From positions 1 through 64,000 of the forward strand of contig NZ_QJJZ01000012.1 of the NCBI RefSeq assembly GCF_003201775.1: a stretch of 64,000 nucleotides of DNA, in the 5' to 3' direction. Source of the stretch: Arenibacter sp. ARW7G5Y1 (GTDB lineage Bacteria > Bacteroidota > Bacteroidia > Flavobacteriales > Flavobacteriaceae). The notes below the pieces were generated by a model that worked only from the letters and a program-made list of their open reading frames with translations, ran no database searches and had not been told where the DNA came from. Shown here in pieces: positions 19,464 through 30,300 of the stretch. Each line of letters begins with the position of its first letter. Within the stretch, counting starts at the first letter, position 1. Position numbers and translations under genes: made by a program.

Positions 19464-21119
19464 ATGAAAAATTGGAAAAAAAATATCATAAGGACACTTG
19501 TGCTAATCGGTTGTCTGGTCGCTCCGTATACCTCCTTTGCGGATAATTATCCCAAAAACCCGAATATAGATGTGGTTCACTATACCTTTGACATCACCTT
19601 ATCCGATAAGACCGATGTAATTAAGGCAACCGCTACCCTTTTGGTTAAATTTAAAACCGAGGGCATCAAAACATTGCGCCTCGACCTGATCAATAAAAGT
19701 GAAAAATTGGCCAATAAGGGCATGTTGGTTAAACAGATCCTATCAGATGGCAAGGCCTTGGAATACAGCCATGATTTGGACGTACTCCTTATAAACCTGC
19801 CAACTATCAGCGAAAACGAAGAGCGCAGCATCACTATAGAATATGAAGGAATTCCAAATGAAGGTTTAAAGATTGCTCCGAACAAATATGGGGATCGAAC
19901 ATTTTTTAGTGATAACTGGCCCAACAAGGCCAGAAACTGGCTGCCAACTGTAGACCATCCTTACGACAAGGCTACCTGCGAATTTATTGTTACCGCCCCC
20001 ATTAAATATCAAGTGGTTTCCAACGGCTTAAAAATGGAGGAAAGCATCTTAAACGATGGACAAAAGTTGACCCATTGGAAACAATCGGTTCCCATTGCCT
20101 GTTGGCTATATGTGCTGGGTGTTGCTGAATTTGCCGTGCAATACGTAGACACTTTTAACGGAAAATCCATTCAAACCTGGGTTTACAAACAAGATAGAGT
20201 AAACGGCTTTTATGATTTTGCAACCCCTACAAAGCAAGCCCTTGAATTTTTCAGCAATTACGTTGGGCCTTTTGCCTATGAGAAACTGGCCAACATTCAA
20301 TCCAATAGTGTTGGTGGGGGTATGGAAGCCGCATCGGCCATATTATACGGGGACAAATCGGTTGATGGGAATAGAAGTATTCGGTGGAGAAATGTAGTGA
20401 TCCATGAAATAGCCCATCAATGGTTCGGCAATGCCGTTACCGAATACGATTGGGACGATGTATGGCTGAGCGAAGGGCTTACCACCTACTTCACTATGAG
20501 GTTTATTAAACATGCCTATGGAGAGGATGCCTTTGTGGAGGAATTAAAAAAATCAAGGAATACCGTTTTCAATTTATCCAAAGACAATGAGGATTACCGA
20601 ATAGTGCATGATAACCTTACGGATATGAAAAAGGTTTCTTCTGGACTTACTTATCAAAAAGGGGCATGGATTACCCATATGATCTGCAACTATGTTGGGG
20701 AAGAAGCCTTTCAACAGGGAATAAGGGATTACTATCATAGATTTTATAATGGAAATGCAACCACAATGGACCTTAGAATGGCCCTAGAAAGGGCATCGGG
20801 TAAGGATCTTACCCAATTTTTTAACCAATGGCTTTTCCAAGGGGGCAACATTAATCTTAAAGGCACATGGAGTTATAATTCTAAAAATAAGGCCGTCGAA
20901 ATTGAATTGACCCAAATACAGCCTAAAAAATTCACCTTTAATATGCCCCTGGAATTGGATATACTTTTCCAAGAAAACAACTCTATAAAAAAGGAAATAA
21001 TACAACTAAATAAGCGAAAAATAAAAATATCGATTCCCTGCGAATCAGAACCTAAGAATATAAAATTGGATCCTGAAACAAAACTATTGGCACAGTGGGA
21101 TTTTACTCGTAAGAATTGA
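19464..21119 (+). CDS. M1-family zinc metallopeptidase (aminopeptidase N-like), exported
   Basis: A 551-residue, short-form M1 peptidase with a signal peptide (about 1-26, ...YTSFAD). The zinc site is His314-Glu315-x-x-His318 with Glu337 (HEIAHQWFG, then WLSEGLTTYF). The exopeptidase motif reads GGGMEAAS where GxMEN is usual: the glutamate is kept but the asparagine is replaced by alanine. It ends shortly after the helical part, lacking the large C-terminal domain of E. coli PepN. It is the last gene of the SusC1 unit; a new regulon promoter begins about 90 nt after its stop. It should remove N-terminal residues from peptides delivered to the periplasm. Confidence 0.92.
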   Translation: MKNWKKNIIRTLVLIGCLVAPYTSFADNYPKNPNIDVVHYTFDITLSDKTDVIKATATLLVKFKTEGIKTLRLDLINKSEKLANKGMLVKQILSDGKALEYSHDLDVLLINLPTISENEERSITIEYEGIPNEGLKIAPNKYGDRTFFSDNWPNKARNWLPTVDHPYDKATCEFIVTAPIKYQVVSNGLKMEESILNDGQKLTHWKQSVPIACWLYVLGVAEFAVQYVDTFNGKSIQTWVYKQDRVNGFYDFATPTKQALEFFSNYVGPFAYEKLANIQSNSVGGGMEAASAILYGDKSVDGNRSIRWRNVVIHEIAHQWFGNAVTEYDWDDVWLSEGLTTYFTMRFIKHAYGEDAFVEELKKSRNTVFNLSKDNEDYRIVHDNLTDMKKVSSGLTYQKGAWITHMICNYVGEEAFQQGIRDYYHRFYNGNATTMDLRMALERASGKDLTQFFNQWLFQGGNINLKGTWSYNSKNKAVEIELTQIQPKKFTFNMPLELDILFQENNSIKKEIIQLNKRKIKISIPCESEPKNIKLDPETKLLAQWDFTRKN

Positions 21120-21207
21120 ATGGTGTGTTTAAAACTGGAATTTTACTGAAGCTATTACAGCTATTTCTCTTTAAATGACCATACCCCGCATCGGATCCTT
21201 TTTTATT

Positions 21208-21269
21208 GAAATAGTATAGTATTGTGCCAATAAGTTATGCTTGTTTTATATCTTATAATTATAATATTG
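21208..21269 (+). promoter_or_regulatory. Composite regulon promoter, copy 4 (M60-like peptidase)
   Basis: GAAATAGTATA (21208-21218, one mismatch), 6 nt, TGCCAA (21225-21230, one mismatch), then 31 nt to TAATATTG (21262-21269). The M60-like start codon is 94 nt downstream of the -7 box. Confidence 0.75.
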
Positions 21270-21362
21270 TACCTCTAAAACACTAAGGATTTTCTATAAC
21301 GGAAGTTATTTTAATAAACCAATTGTAAGCTTCTTAAACCATAATTTAAACAAAGCTTAGAT

Positions 21363-23984
21363 ATGCAAAACAACCTATGGCTCAAACAGTTGTTAACTTT
21401 GCACCTGTTAGCACTAACAACATCAATTTTTGCTCATGACTTGTTCTTGGAGAAGGCCCATAGCACTGCAAACACATTCGGCCCATTGGCAAACATGGTC
21501 CTTCTACCCGCAAAAACAGGGAATAGTTCCAATTCTTTGTGGACCTACAATAACAAGGTAAACCACGACACCTTTGAAGATCCCTATTTACTTGGTGCAA
21601 CCAATTTTAATGCACCAGACAATACTGGACTTTTAGTTGAATTAAAAAAAGTTAAAAGGCATCTTTTAGGTAAAACCACATTATCGGCAACCGATTTGGA
21701 AGCATTGGGCAGTGCTATTGCCAAGGAAAGTGAATTATTTACTGATAATATTAAGGTTATCAAATTAGGCTTAGAGGCAATTGCACTGTACGAATCCAAA
21801 TACGGCGGTCTATTTACTACAAATAATAGAACTAAAGGAGGTTTTGACAGAACAGCATCGGGTTACGAACTTGAGAACTTAATGTTGGTAATTATGCAAT
21901 CTGTCATTGATTACTCGTACACCGAAGCCAACCTAGTGGCATATCCCCAATTATTTAACAATAGATTATTTAAAACCTCTTCTTATTTCCCAGGATCGGT
22001 TGCACCACCAGCTGATGCCTCCAAAAGTTTCACTATTAAAATTAATGGAACCCATGTACGTAAACCAGGTACACCGGCCAACTATGAAACCGAAGATGCA
22101 AGGAGGCCAACAGGTTGCTATTTGGCACCGGGAAGTATTGCAAAAGTAACCGTTCCATCGTCATTGGTGGGTATTGGGGCAACGATTTTAGTGGGTGCAC
22201 ATACCTGGGATTTAACCAAAAAACCGACCATTAAAAGAATGGATCGCGTAACAACAAAGTATACAATAAACAGTACTACAACTACCATTGCCAATCCGCT
22301 GGGAGGCGGTGTATATATAAATATACCATATCAAAATGATTTGGGCATCCTTAATATTACCTTAGAGAATGTGGTTCGTTCCCCTTATTATGCAAGAACC
22401 GTAGCCAATAAGACAAGTTTGAGCGATTGGTTAAATGTAGAAAGGTTGCGCGCTGCTCCCTGGACGGATATTGAAACGGACAAAGTAATGATGCAGGTAC
22501 CAACTTCATGGATTTATGCTTTTGATGGCATTGAAACAACCATGAATGATTGGGATATAGCCATGGATGCCATTTCAACACTTCTTGGACGGCCACTCCT
22601 AAGATCCAAGACGGTAATCTACATGCAAGTAGACGTCATCAAAAGAGGCAAGGCAAACTTCCCTGGGTATCCACAATCAAATGTAGATTACGACCCTTAT
22701 GCTGATTACCAAGGTTATCACAGCAGCTATTTAACAGATGGTCCCAGAAATGAAAGAGGGTATTTGACCAATGTATTGTTCCACGAACAGGGACACGCAG
22801 AAAAAATCTATAAGTTTAAGGGTGAAATTGAATCTATGATCAATTTCCTTTGGGTAGCTGTTCATAACAAAAAATTTGGTGTAGAGCTGAACAAGGCTTT
22901 TGAAGAATCCTTTAACGGCTATGGAATATCACATTCCATTGAGGAGGCTGCCATAAGTTGGATGATCACTGAAAATTTCAGAACAGGGAACCCCATGAGT
23001 TCCAAAACTGGTGAATACCGCCAAGAATTCTCATACCAACCAAGGGGGCATGCAAAATATGCGGACATAGTCCGACTCTTTAACTGGGAAGCTATTGAGC
23101 ATTTCTATGCAAACACTAGTAAAATGTGGGACAGAGGAGAGATAAATTATTCGTTCCCCAACCGCGTAAACGAGATTCCAACAGATGATAGAATCTTAAG
23201 AATGTCTCAGGCAGCTGGATATGATTTACGCCCACTTATCCATTTTTGGGGAATTCACCCTGTAGATCTTAAAAACTTGGAAGCAGAAATACATAACAGT
23301 AATTTAAAAAAATCCACTGCCGTATACGATCAATTATCATTTTATAAAACCATAGTCCCTTTGGACAACACCACATTTAGGAATTTTGGATTGGAAGATT
23401 TCCCTGAAACCAAAATCCTGAACAGTTCCTTTTATGATCATGCTTCACAAAGTTATTATCCCGGCTTCCTTAAAAAATGGTGGGATGACTACGGTGAAGC
23501 TGAAGGGCTGGCAGCTGTAAATAGAATTCAAAACATTATAGCCTTGTATTTCCCGGATGGCAGGCCAGAGGTAGCCAATACCACTTGTGATGAAGTTACC
23601 CCCATTTCAGTGGAATCCAGTTCCACAACCGACCCAGAAAACACTTTGGACGACAACCCTGCTACAGCATGGACTGCCAAAGGGGATGGCGAATACCTCC
23701 TTTATGATTTAGGGGAAGTCTATGAGCTTTGTGATTTAGGGATCAACTTTAAAAATGGACAGACAAAGTTTAATTATTTTGACATAGAAATCTCTAGGGA
23801 CAATCAAACCTATCTGGCAGTTAAACAAGGTTTATCCAATACCAAAACCACAGCTGCTTTTGACACCTATTCCATTTCCAGAAAAGCACGTTTCATAAAG
23901 ATTATTGGCCGTGGAAATGAAACCGATGACTGGAATGGCATAAATGAGGTCAAGGTTTATCATAAACAAAGTAGCACCCCCTAG
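21363..23984 (+). CDS. M60-like glycoprotein-type metallopeptidase with C-terminal discoidin-like domain
   Basis: An 873-residue exported protein (signal peptide about 1-24, ...TTSIFAHD). The central region contains His474-Glu475-Gln-Gly-His478 and Glu488, matching the HExxH...E zinc motif of the M60/enhancin peptidases. NVLFHEQGHAEKIYKF and INFLW fit the M60-like domain. The last about 135 residues (735-870) look like an F5/8 type C (CBM32-like) domain: VESSSTTDPENTLDDNPATAW, then FIKIIGRGNETDDWNGINEVKVY. M60-like enzymes with CBMs are known to cut mucin-type O-glycosylated proteins. Cysteine-poor. It is preceded by copy 4 of the regulon promoter. GH95-1 follows after 327 bp and has no promoter of this type itself, so the two are probably one unit. 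The protein-glycan reading of the whole locus rests partly on this gene. Confidence 0.8.
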   Translation: MQNNLWLKQLLTLHLLALTTSIFAHDLFLEKAHSTANTFGPLANMVLLPAKTGNSSNSLWTYNNKVNHDTFEDPYLLGATNFNAPDNTGLLVELKKVKRHLLGKTTLSATDLEALGSAIAKESELFTDNIKVIKLGLEAIALYESKYGGLFTTNNRTKGGFDRTASGYELENLMLVIMQSVIDYSYTEANLVAYPQLFNNRLFKTSSYFPGSVAPPADASKSFTIKINGTHVRKPGTPANYETEDARRPTGCYLAPGSIAKVTVPSSLVGIGATILVGAHTWDLTKKPTIKRMDRVTTKYTINSTTTTIANPLGGGVYINIPYQNDLGILNITLENVVRSPYYARTVANKTSLSDWLNVERLRAAPWTDIETDKVMMQVPTSWIYAFDGIETTMNDWDIAMDAISTLLGRPLLRSKTVIYMQVDVIKRGKANFPGYPQSNVDYDPYADYQGYHSSYLTDGPRNERGYLTNVLFHEQGHAEKIYKFKGEIESMINFLWVAVHNKKFGVELNKAFEESFNGYGISHSIEEAAISWMITENFRTGNPMSSKTGEYRQEFSYQPRGHAKYADIVRLFNWEAIEHFYANTSKMWDRGEINYSFPNRVNEIPTDDRILRMSQAAGYDLRPLIHFWGIHPVDLKNLEAEIHNSNLKKSTAVYDQLSFYKTIVPLDNTTFRNFGLEDFPETKILNSSFYDHASQSYYPGFLKKWWDDYGEAEGLAAVNRIQNIIALYFPDGRPEVANTTCDEVTPISVESSSTTDPENTLDDNPATAWTAKGDGEYLLYDLGEVYELCDLGINFKNGQTKFNYFDIEISRDNQTYLAVKQGLSNTKTTAAFDTYSISRKARFIKIIGRGNETDDWNGINEVKVYHKQSSTP

Positions 23985-24311
23985 AATAGATAAAAAAATG
24001 AACCTGTATAGCCTTCATCATTTTAACGACCAAAACACCATCAAATAATTGGATAGTTGATAAGGGACTGAAAGATTCATCGTAGTAATAAAAGGTATTA
24101 AATCTCAGGGCAGGCCTGTCTGCCGACAAAGGCAGGCCCTGAACCCAATAATAGGAATCGACCCTAGGGTCGAGGTATTGAACCTAGATCCCGCCAAAAA
24201 AGGCGGGAGTAGTTCAACTTGCAATTTTAAGTACGTCTTACTGACTTCTCAAAATTGAGTTTCATAATAAAACAAAAATTTAATAGCAGCATCAATTAAC
24301 AAATACACATT
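23985..24311. other. Intergenic region between the M60-like gene and GH95-1, mostly dispersed repeat
   Basis: Half of this spacer is repeat copy R1 (24104-24264). No regulon promoter and no terminator with a U-run was found, so GH95-1 is probably read through from the M60-like promoter, unless the repeat hairpins reduce it. Confidence 0.5.
24104..24264. repeat. Palindrome-rich dispersed repeat, copy R1
   Basis: A 161-bp element nearly identical to 35435-35617. It contains a GC-rich hairpin (24104-24141), a perfect 16-bp palindrome TCGACCCTAGGGTCGA (24158-24173), a CCCGCC/GGCGGG hairpin (24190-24207) and a terminal CAATTTT...AAAATTG pair ending at TTTCA. The first palindrome is about 22 bp shorter than in R2. 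No transposase is encoded, so it is a REP/MITE-like element. Confidence 0.85.
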
Positions 24312-26774
24312 ATGGATTTAAAAAAACTATTACTTTGTACAACCTTCCTTATGGGGAATTTTTTGATTGCCCAAAATAGCACAAATCAGGACCGGCTGTC
24401 CAAAACCGACCAGGCTTCTTTTGATCCTGCCACAGTGCTTTGGTACAATCAACCCGCAACCAAGTGGGAAGAGGCCCTTCCTGTTGGAAACGGACGCCTG
24501 GGCGCAATGGTATATGGCAAATATGGAGAGGAAATAATACAATTCAATGAAGACACCTATTATACAGGAGGTCCCTACAATAGTGTGGTAAAAGGAGGTT
24601 ATAAGCACTTACCTGAGATTCAGAAACTCATATTTAACGGGGAACCCATAAAGGCACATAAGCTCTTTGGGCGCACCATGATGGGATACCCTGTGGAACA
24701 AATGAAGTACCAATCCATGGCCAATTTACATTTGTTCTTTGGCAATGATAGTGTTGAAAACTACAAAAGATCCCTAGACCTAAAAACCGGAATTGTTACG
24801 GACACCTACACCGTAAACAATGTAAACTACACCAAAGAAGTATTTGCCTCTGCCATAGACCAAACCATTGCCATCCGAATAACAGCGGACAAACCTGGTA
24901 GTATTTCATTTGACGCCGAATTGCGAGGGGTCAGAAATTCTGCCCACTCCAACTATGCCACGGACTACTTTCAAATGGACGGTATTGGAAATGGCCAATT
25001 ACGGCTTACAGGGAAATCTGCCGATTATCTTGGCATTGAAGGCAAATTAAAATATGAGGCACAGATCAAGGCCTATCCAGAAGGCGGTAGTATGGATATG
25101 GACGACACCATTCTAAGTATAAAAAATTCAGATGCCGTAACCCTCTATTTTGTAGCCGCCACTAATTTTGTGAATTACAAGGACGTAAGTGGGGACCAAC
25201 AAGCTCGGGTTGCAGAAATGCTGGCGAAATTGGATCAAAATACATTTACCAAAATTAAAGAAAGTGCCTTGACCGATTACAAGGGTTTCTTTGACAGGGT
25301 TTCCTTAACCTTGCCGACCACCCCAAGTTCTTTTTTACCGACCGATGAGCGTTTGGGCAATGCCCAAAACAACCCAGACCCACAGTTGGCCTCCCTCTGT
25401 TATAATTTTGGAAGATATCTTCTAATTTCCTCATCCAGGCCGGGTACCCAACCCGCCAATCTACAAGGTATATGGAATAATGATATGAATCCGGCATGGG
25501 ACTCCAAGTACACCACCAATATCAATATCCAAATGAATTATTGGGCCGTTGAATCTGGGAACCTATCGGAACTATCAGAGCCTTTGAGCACTATGATAAA
25601 GGAGTTAACGGATCAAGGTGCCCAAGTAGCCAAAGAGCATTATGGCGCCAGTGGCTGGGTCTTTCATCAAAACACCGATCTCTGGAGGGTTGCAGCTCCA
25701 ATGGATGGACCTACCTGGGGTACCTTTACCGTTGGGGGAGCATGGCTTACCACCCATATGTGGGAACATTACCTCTTTACCCAAGACGAGGAATATCTGA
25801 AAGAAATATACCCAATCATGAAAGGCTCGGTAGATTTCTTTATGGACTTCCTTGTTCAGTATCCCGGTAAGGACTGGTTGGTAACCAATCCGTCCAATTC
25901 TCCAGAAAATCCTCCAGAGGGAAAGGGATATAAATATTTCTATGATGAAATAACAGGAATGTACTACTTTACTACCATTGCTGCAGGATCTACCATAGAC
26001 ATGCAAGTTCTAAAGGACCTATTCAGCTATTATGGATCAGCTTCTGAAATCCTAAACAAGGACATTGACTATGCAAAAAAAGTTCTTGAAGCCAGAAAAC
26101 GTTTGGTACCCTCCCAAATAGGCAAAGATGGAACCCTTCAGGAATGGACGGAAGATTATGGTCAAATGGAGAAAAACCACAGACATGCTTCCCACTTGTA
26201 TGGCCTATATCCCGGAAAGGTAATTTCAGTGAACAAGACACCGGAATTAATTGAACCCGTGAAAAAAGTTCTGGAATTAAGGGGCGATGGCGCATCGGGC
26301 TGGTCCAGAGCTTGGAAAACCAACCTATGGGCTCGATTGGGAGACGGAGACCGAGCCAATAAAGTTTTTAAAGGCTATCTAAAGGAACAATGTTTTCCTT
26401 CATTATTTGCCATATGTGCAGGACAATTTCAAGTGGACGGTTCCTTGGGCGTAGCAGCAGGAATTACGGAAATGTTGCTACAATCCCATGAGGGGTATAT
26501 AGATTTGTTGCCCGCACTTCCCTCCGAATGGACCGATGGACATTTTGATGGCGTATGTGCCCGAGGAGGTTTTGAACTCGATTTTAGCTGGAAGAACAAA
26601 GCTCTAACATCCCTGGAGATTTTGTCAAAAGCAGGTATGCCATGTAAACTAAAAACAGATAGAAAAATAAAAGTTCTATCGGATGGCACGCCAATCAAGC
26701 TAAAAAAACTTAAGAACGGTATAGTGGAATTCAAAACCACAAAAGACAAGACCTATACAATTACCGGCCTATAG
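24312..26774 (+). CDS. GH95-1: alpha-L-fucosidase/alpha-L-galactosidase-type glycoside hydrolase
   Basis: An 820-residue GH95 enzyme with signal peptide (about 1-21, ...GNFLIAQ). It has the N-terminal beta domain (about 35-290, LPVGNGRLGAMVYG), the (alpha/alpha)6 barrel and a C-terminal beta domain. Candidate active-site residues by family alignment: Asn403 and Asn405 in NINIQMNYW, Glu532 in SNSPEN and Asp709 in QVDGSLG. The last motif is DGNFG in most members. GH95 enzymes remove terminal alpha-L-Fuc or alpha-L-Gal by inversion. GH95-2 (36505-38967) is the same length, aligns without gaps at these residues and is a clear paralogue; GH95-3 and -4 are more distant. A terminator follows at 26822. 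Confidence 0.93.
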   Translation: MDLKKLLLCTTFLMGNFLIAQNSTNQDRLSKTDQASFDPATVLWYNQPATKWEEALPVGNGRLGAMVYGKYGEEIIQFNEDTYYTGGPYNSVVKGGYKHLPEIQKLIFNGEPIKAHKLFGRTMMGYPVEQMKYQSMANLHLFFGNDSVENYKRSLDLKTGIVTDTYTVNNVNYTKEVFASAIDQTIAIRITADKPGSISFDAELRGVRNSAHSNYATDYFQMDGIGNGQLRLTGKSADYLGIEGKLKYEAQIKAYPEGGSMDMDDTILSIKNSDAVTLYFVAATNFVNYKDVSGDQQARVAEMLAKLDQNTFTKIKESALTDYKGFFDRVSLTLPTTPSSFLPTDERLGNAQNNPDPQLASLCYNFGRYLLISSSRPGTQPANLQGIWNNDMNPAWDSKYTTNINIQMNYWAVESGNLSELSEPLSTMIKELTDQGAQVAKEHYGASGWVFHQNTDLWRVAAPMDGPTWGTFTVGGAWLTTHMWEHYLFTQDEEYLKEIYPIMKGSVDFFMDFLVQYPGKDWLVTNPSNSPENPPEGKGYKYFYDEITGMYYFTTIAAGSTIDMQVLKDLFSYYGSASEILNKDIDYAKKVLEARKRLVPSQIGKDGTLQEWTEDYGQMEKNHRHASHLYGLYPGKVISVNKTPELIEPVKKVLELRGDGASGWSRAWKTNLWARLGDGDRANKVFKGYLKEQCFPSLFAICAGQFQVDGSLGVAAGITEMLLQSHEGYIDLLPALPSEWTDGHFDGVCARGGFELDFSWKNKALTSLEILSKAGMPCKLKTDRKIKVLSDGTPIKLKKLKNGIVEFKTTKDKTYTITGL

Positions 26775-26821
26775 ACTGTCTGCCCTGGTTTTGTTTGGAT
26801 AAAACTCCAAATATAAAAATT

Positions 26822-26865
26822 AATGGTCCTTTGGGAAATTATCCCTGAAGGACCATTTTCATTTT
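26822..26865 (+). terminator. Intrinsic terminator after GH95-1
   Basis: Arms 26822-26831 and 26848-26857 form a perfect 10-bp stem (AATGGTCCTT/AAGGACCATT), extended inside by GGG/CCC, followed by TTCATTTT. Confidence 0.8.
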
Positions 26866-27152
26866 AAAAGGCTACTTGGATGGGTATAGGAAAAATGAAG
26901 AAACACCATCTCTGCCACAACCCTAGTGCATCTAATAATATTGCAACAAAGCACAATGCCAAGCAATTCTAAATAACTAACCTATTTGTTCCAAATGAAA
27001 ATCGAATACATGCATATTTTAGGTGGCCAAACCATTGACAGCAACAATTGAAGTAAAACGCCCATCACTATATACGATCATAGATACTGACAATCAACCA
27101 CTTGGCTATGGAACAATTACATATTTCCTATTTTTACTTGTTTCAATTTGTC

Positions 27153-27214
27153 AAAATAGTACAGTTTAAAGCTAATATCCATACCTAATACCCAATTTAA
27201 TTTGGATAATTTGA
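27153..27214 (+). promoter_or_regulatory. Composite regulon promoter, copy 5 (cytochrome/propeller gene)
   Basis: AAAATAGTACA (27153-27163), 6 nt, AGCTAA (27170-27175), then 31 nt to TAATTTGA (27207-27214). The box is nearly identical to copy 7. The start codon is about 146 nt downstream of the -7 box. Confidence 0.75.
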
Positions 27215-27360
27215 GCGTATTACCAAACCTATCTAACAACCTACAGCACACTTGAAGAAATTACAAAAGTTTTTGATCGTCCATAAGGCTCGGAAAACTG
27301 GGATTTTCCTTAAGATATAATTGTATAAAGAAGTATAAATTAACACACATTGATTTTCAT

Positions 27361-30300
27361 ATGAAAAGTAAAATTCTATCTATTATTTCGTTGTTCATTG
27401 CGTTCAGTACCTGTCTTAACTGTTCAACCGAAAGGGAATATCAAGGCATTTGGGATTATGAAATTCATATACCACAACAGGATATACATACGGGCACTTT
27501 TAAACTTCAAAAAAACGGCGATAACTATATAGGAAGCATGGTTTCTAAGGAATTAAAGGAAACCTCTATCCATAATATAACTATTGAAGGCAGTTCCATG
27601 ACCATGGACATTGTGCTTAACAATAAAACAATTACGATAAACGGTGAATTTAAGGAGAATTTATTTTCAGGTACCGGTACATATAATGGAGAAGAAGTTA
27701 GGTTAACCGCAACAAGGTCTGTTGACCAAGAAGGTCCAATTGACCAATCCCAGATAGCTTACGTCCTAGACGATTCCGATTTAAACGACTATGAAAAGGA
27801 CCTTGATCACCAAGGAATGATCGAAGCCTTCGATGGAAAGGCCCTTAAACGCGGTAGTCTAATTTATAACTCGAACTGTATAAATTGTCACGGTGTGCCA
27901 GAAGTGGAAGGATCTATTCCCAACTCCCTTAAATTTTGGGCACAACCCTTCAAGTACGGCAACGACCCTTATTCAATGTACCAAACAATAACCAAGGGAG
28001 CTGGATTAATGCCGCCACAAATGGCTTTAACTCCTCAGGAGAAGTATGATGTTATCGCATTTATCAGGGAAAATTATGTCAAGGACCAAAACGAAACTGC
28101 TTATTTTAATGTTGATTCCGAGTATTTGTCCAGCTTGCCCAAAGGAACCTCAAAAGGTCCCGAGTCCAAACCATATCATCCCTGGTCCGATATGGATTAT
28201 GGCAATTTTTTAATCAACACCTATGAATTGGCAGATTCTGAAACCGGAATTAAACGATTTCATTCGCCCGGACCACGACCCTACGCAGACGAAAATTATT
28301 TAAAGAACAATTTTGCCTATAAAGGAATAGCGGTCCGACTGGACGACGGTCCTGGCGGAGTTTCCAAAGGAAATGCCTGGATGATATTCGACCACGACCT
28401 GATGCGCGTGGCAGGTGGCTGGTCCGGAGACGGCTTTATAGACTGGGAAGGAATTCTATTGAACGACAAACATGAAACCTACCCTAGAACCATTGGTAAA
28501 CTACATTTTGAAACCCCGGTAGGTCCGGCATGGGCAAATCCAGATACCGGATCATTTCAAGACCCCCGTTTCAAGGCCCGCGATGGTCGAAGATTTGGCC
28601 CATTGCCAAAAGCATGGTCCCATTATAAAGGAATTTACCACAGTGGTAAAAATATCATTATCTCCTACACCGTAGGAAAAGCCAACATTCTGGAACGGCT
28701 TGGTATGGAGCAATCCAGTGGGCAAATAATCTTTACTAGAACATTGAACATTGACCCCTCAGATAAAGTATTGCGAATGAGGGTGGCACCTCAAAATGTA
28801 AAAGTAAAAATTAAAGGAGAAGGAGCAACCCTTATAAATTCCAATGGCTTCGTTGTCCTTGAAGTCCATAAAGGCGCAGCTGCCAATATCAAATTGTTCA
28901 TAGCAGGAGCAGATGTAAGGGATTTGGCCAAGACAGTTCAAAATGCCCCAGGCCCTGAAAACCTGGATAAATATCTCCACGGAGGGGAGCCGCATTACAA
29001 CCAAGAAGTTGTTACTGCCATAGTCAAGGGGAAAGAAGAGGGACCAATAGCAATGGACCAACTTACACCTCCCTACGAAAACCCCTGGGACAGCCGATTA
29101 AAATTGAGTGGAATCGATTTTCTTGAGGATGCCAATATTGGAATTTTATGTACCACCGATGGCGACATATGGTCAGTAAAAGGGCTTACGGACAATACTG
29201 ATAAACTGTATTGGAAAAGAATTGCCTCTGGCCTTTTTCAACCTCTTGGCATCAAAGTAGTGGAAGACGAAATATATGTCATTTGCAGGGACCAACTTGT
29301 AAAATTGAACGATCTTAACGGGGATGGGGAAACGGATTTTTACGAGAATTTCAATAATGATCACCAGGTGACCGATCATTTTCACGAATTTGCCATGGGA
29401 TTGCAGACAGACCAAGAAGGCAACTTTTATTACGCCAAAAGTGGTCGTCATGCCAGGGAAGCCCTCGTTCCCCAACACGGCACTTTACTTAAAGTTAGTA
29501 AAGACGGTACAAAGACGGACATCATCGCCAATGGCTTTAGGGCTGCAAACGGTGTATGTATAAATCCTGACGGTAGTTTTATAGTCACCGATCAGCAGGG
29601 TTTCTGGAATCCTATGAACCGTATAAATTGGGTAGAAGGAAAAGGAAAATTTTATGGAAACATCTGGGGATACAATCCACCCAAAGACACTACAAGATTG
29701 GGGATGGAACAGCCAATGGCTTGGATAGACATGGAGTTTGACAGGTCGCCCTCAGAACTGCTATGGGTAGACAGCAAAAAATGGGGACCCTTGGATAAAG
29801 GATTGTTAAGCTTTTCATATGGATACGGTAAGATCCAACTGGTTCTCCATGAAAAGGTTATGGGACAAAGACAGGCAGGAGTAGTGGACCTTCCGGGAGT
29901 AAAGTTTCTTACCGGGGTCATGAGAGGTAGGTTCAATCCTCAGGATGGGGATTTATATGCGTGTGGAATGTCGGCCTGGGGAACTTCCCAAAATATGAAA
30001 GGGGGCGAATTCTATAGGCTTCGTTATACAGGAAAACCACTGTCGGTACCTATTGCCCTAAGTGCCGAAAAAAACGGTATGGTATTAACGTTCGCTTCCA
30101 AATTGGATGCCGAAAAAACCGAAGTCGGTTCTAATTTCGAAGTGCAAACTTGGGAACTACTTAGGAGCCATAAATACGGTTCCAAGCGATACAATATTAA
30201 AACGCTCGATATTTCGAAGGTGAGGGTAACCGAGGATGGAAGAAAAGTAAAACTCCTGTTACCCGACATTGCCCCGGTAGATATCATGAAAATTACGTAC

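Larger units (their letters stand above)
26775..27360. other. Intergenic region with a terminator and the cytochrome/propeller gene promoter
   Basis: This 586-bp spacer holds the GH95-1 terminator (26822-26865) and regulon promoter copy 5 (27153-27214). The 26866-27150 stretch is AT-rich; I see no gene, repeat or structured RNA in it. Confidence 0.6.
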
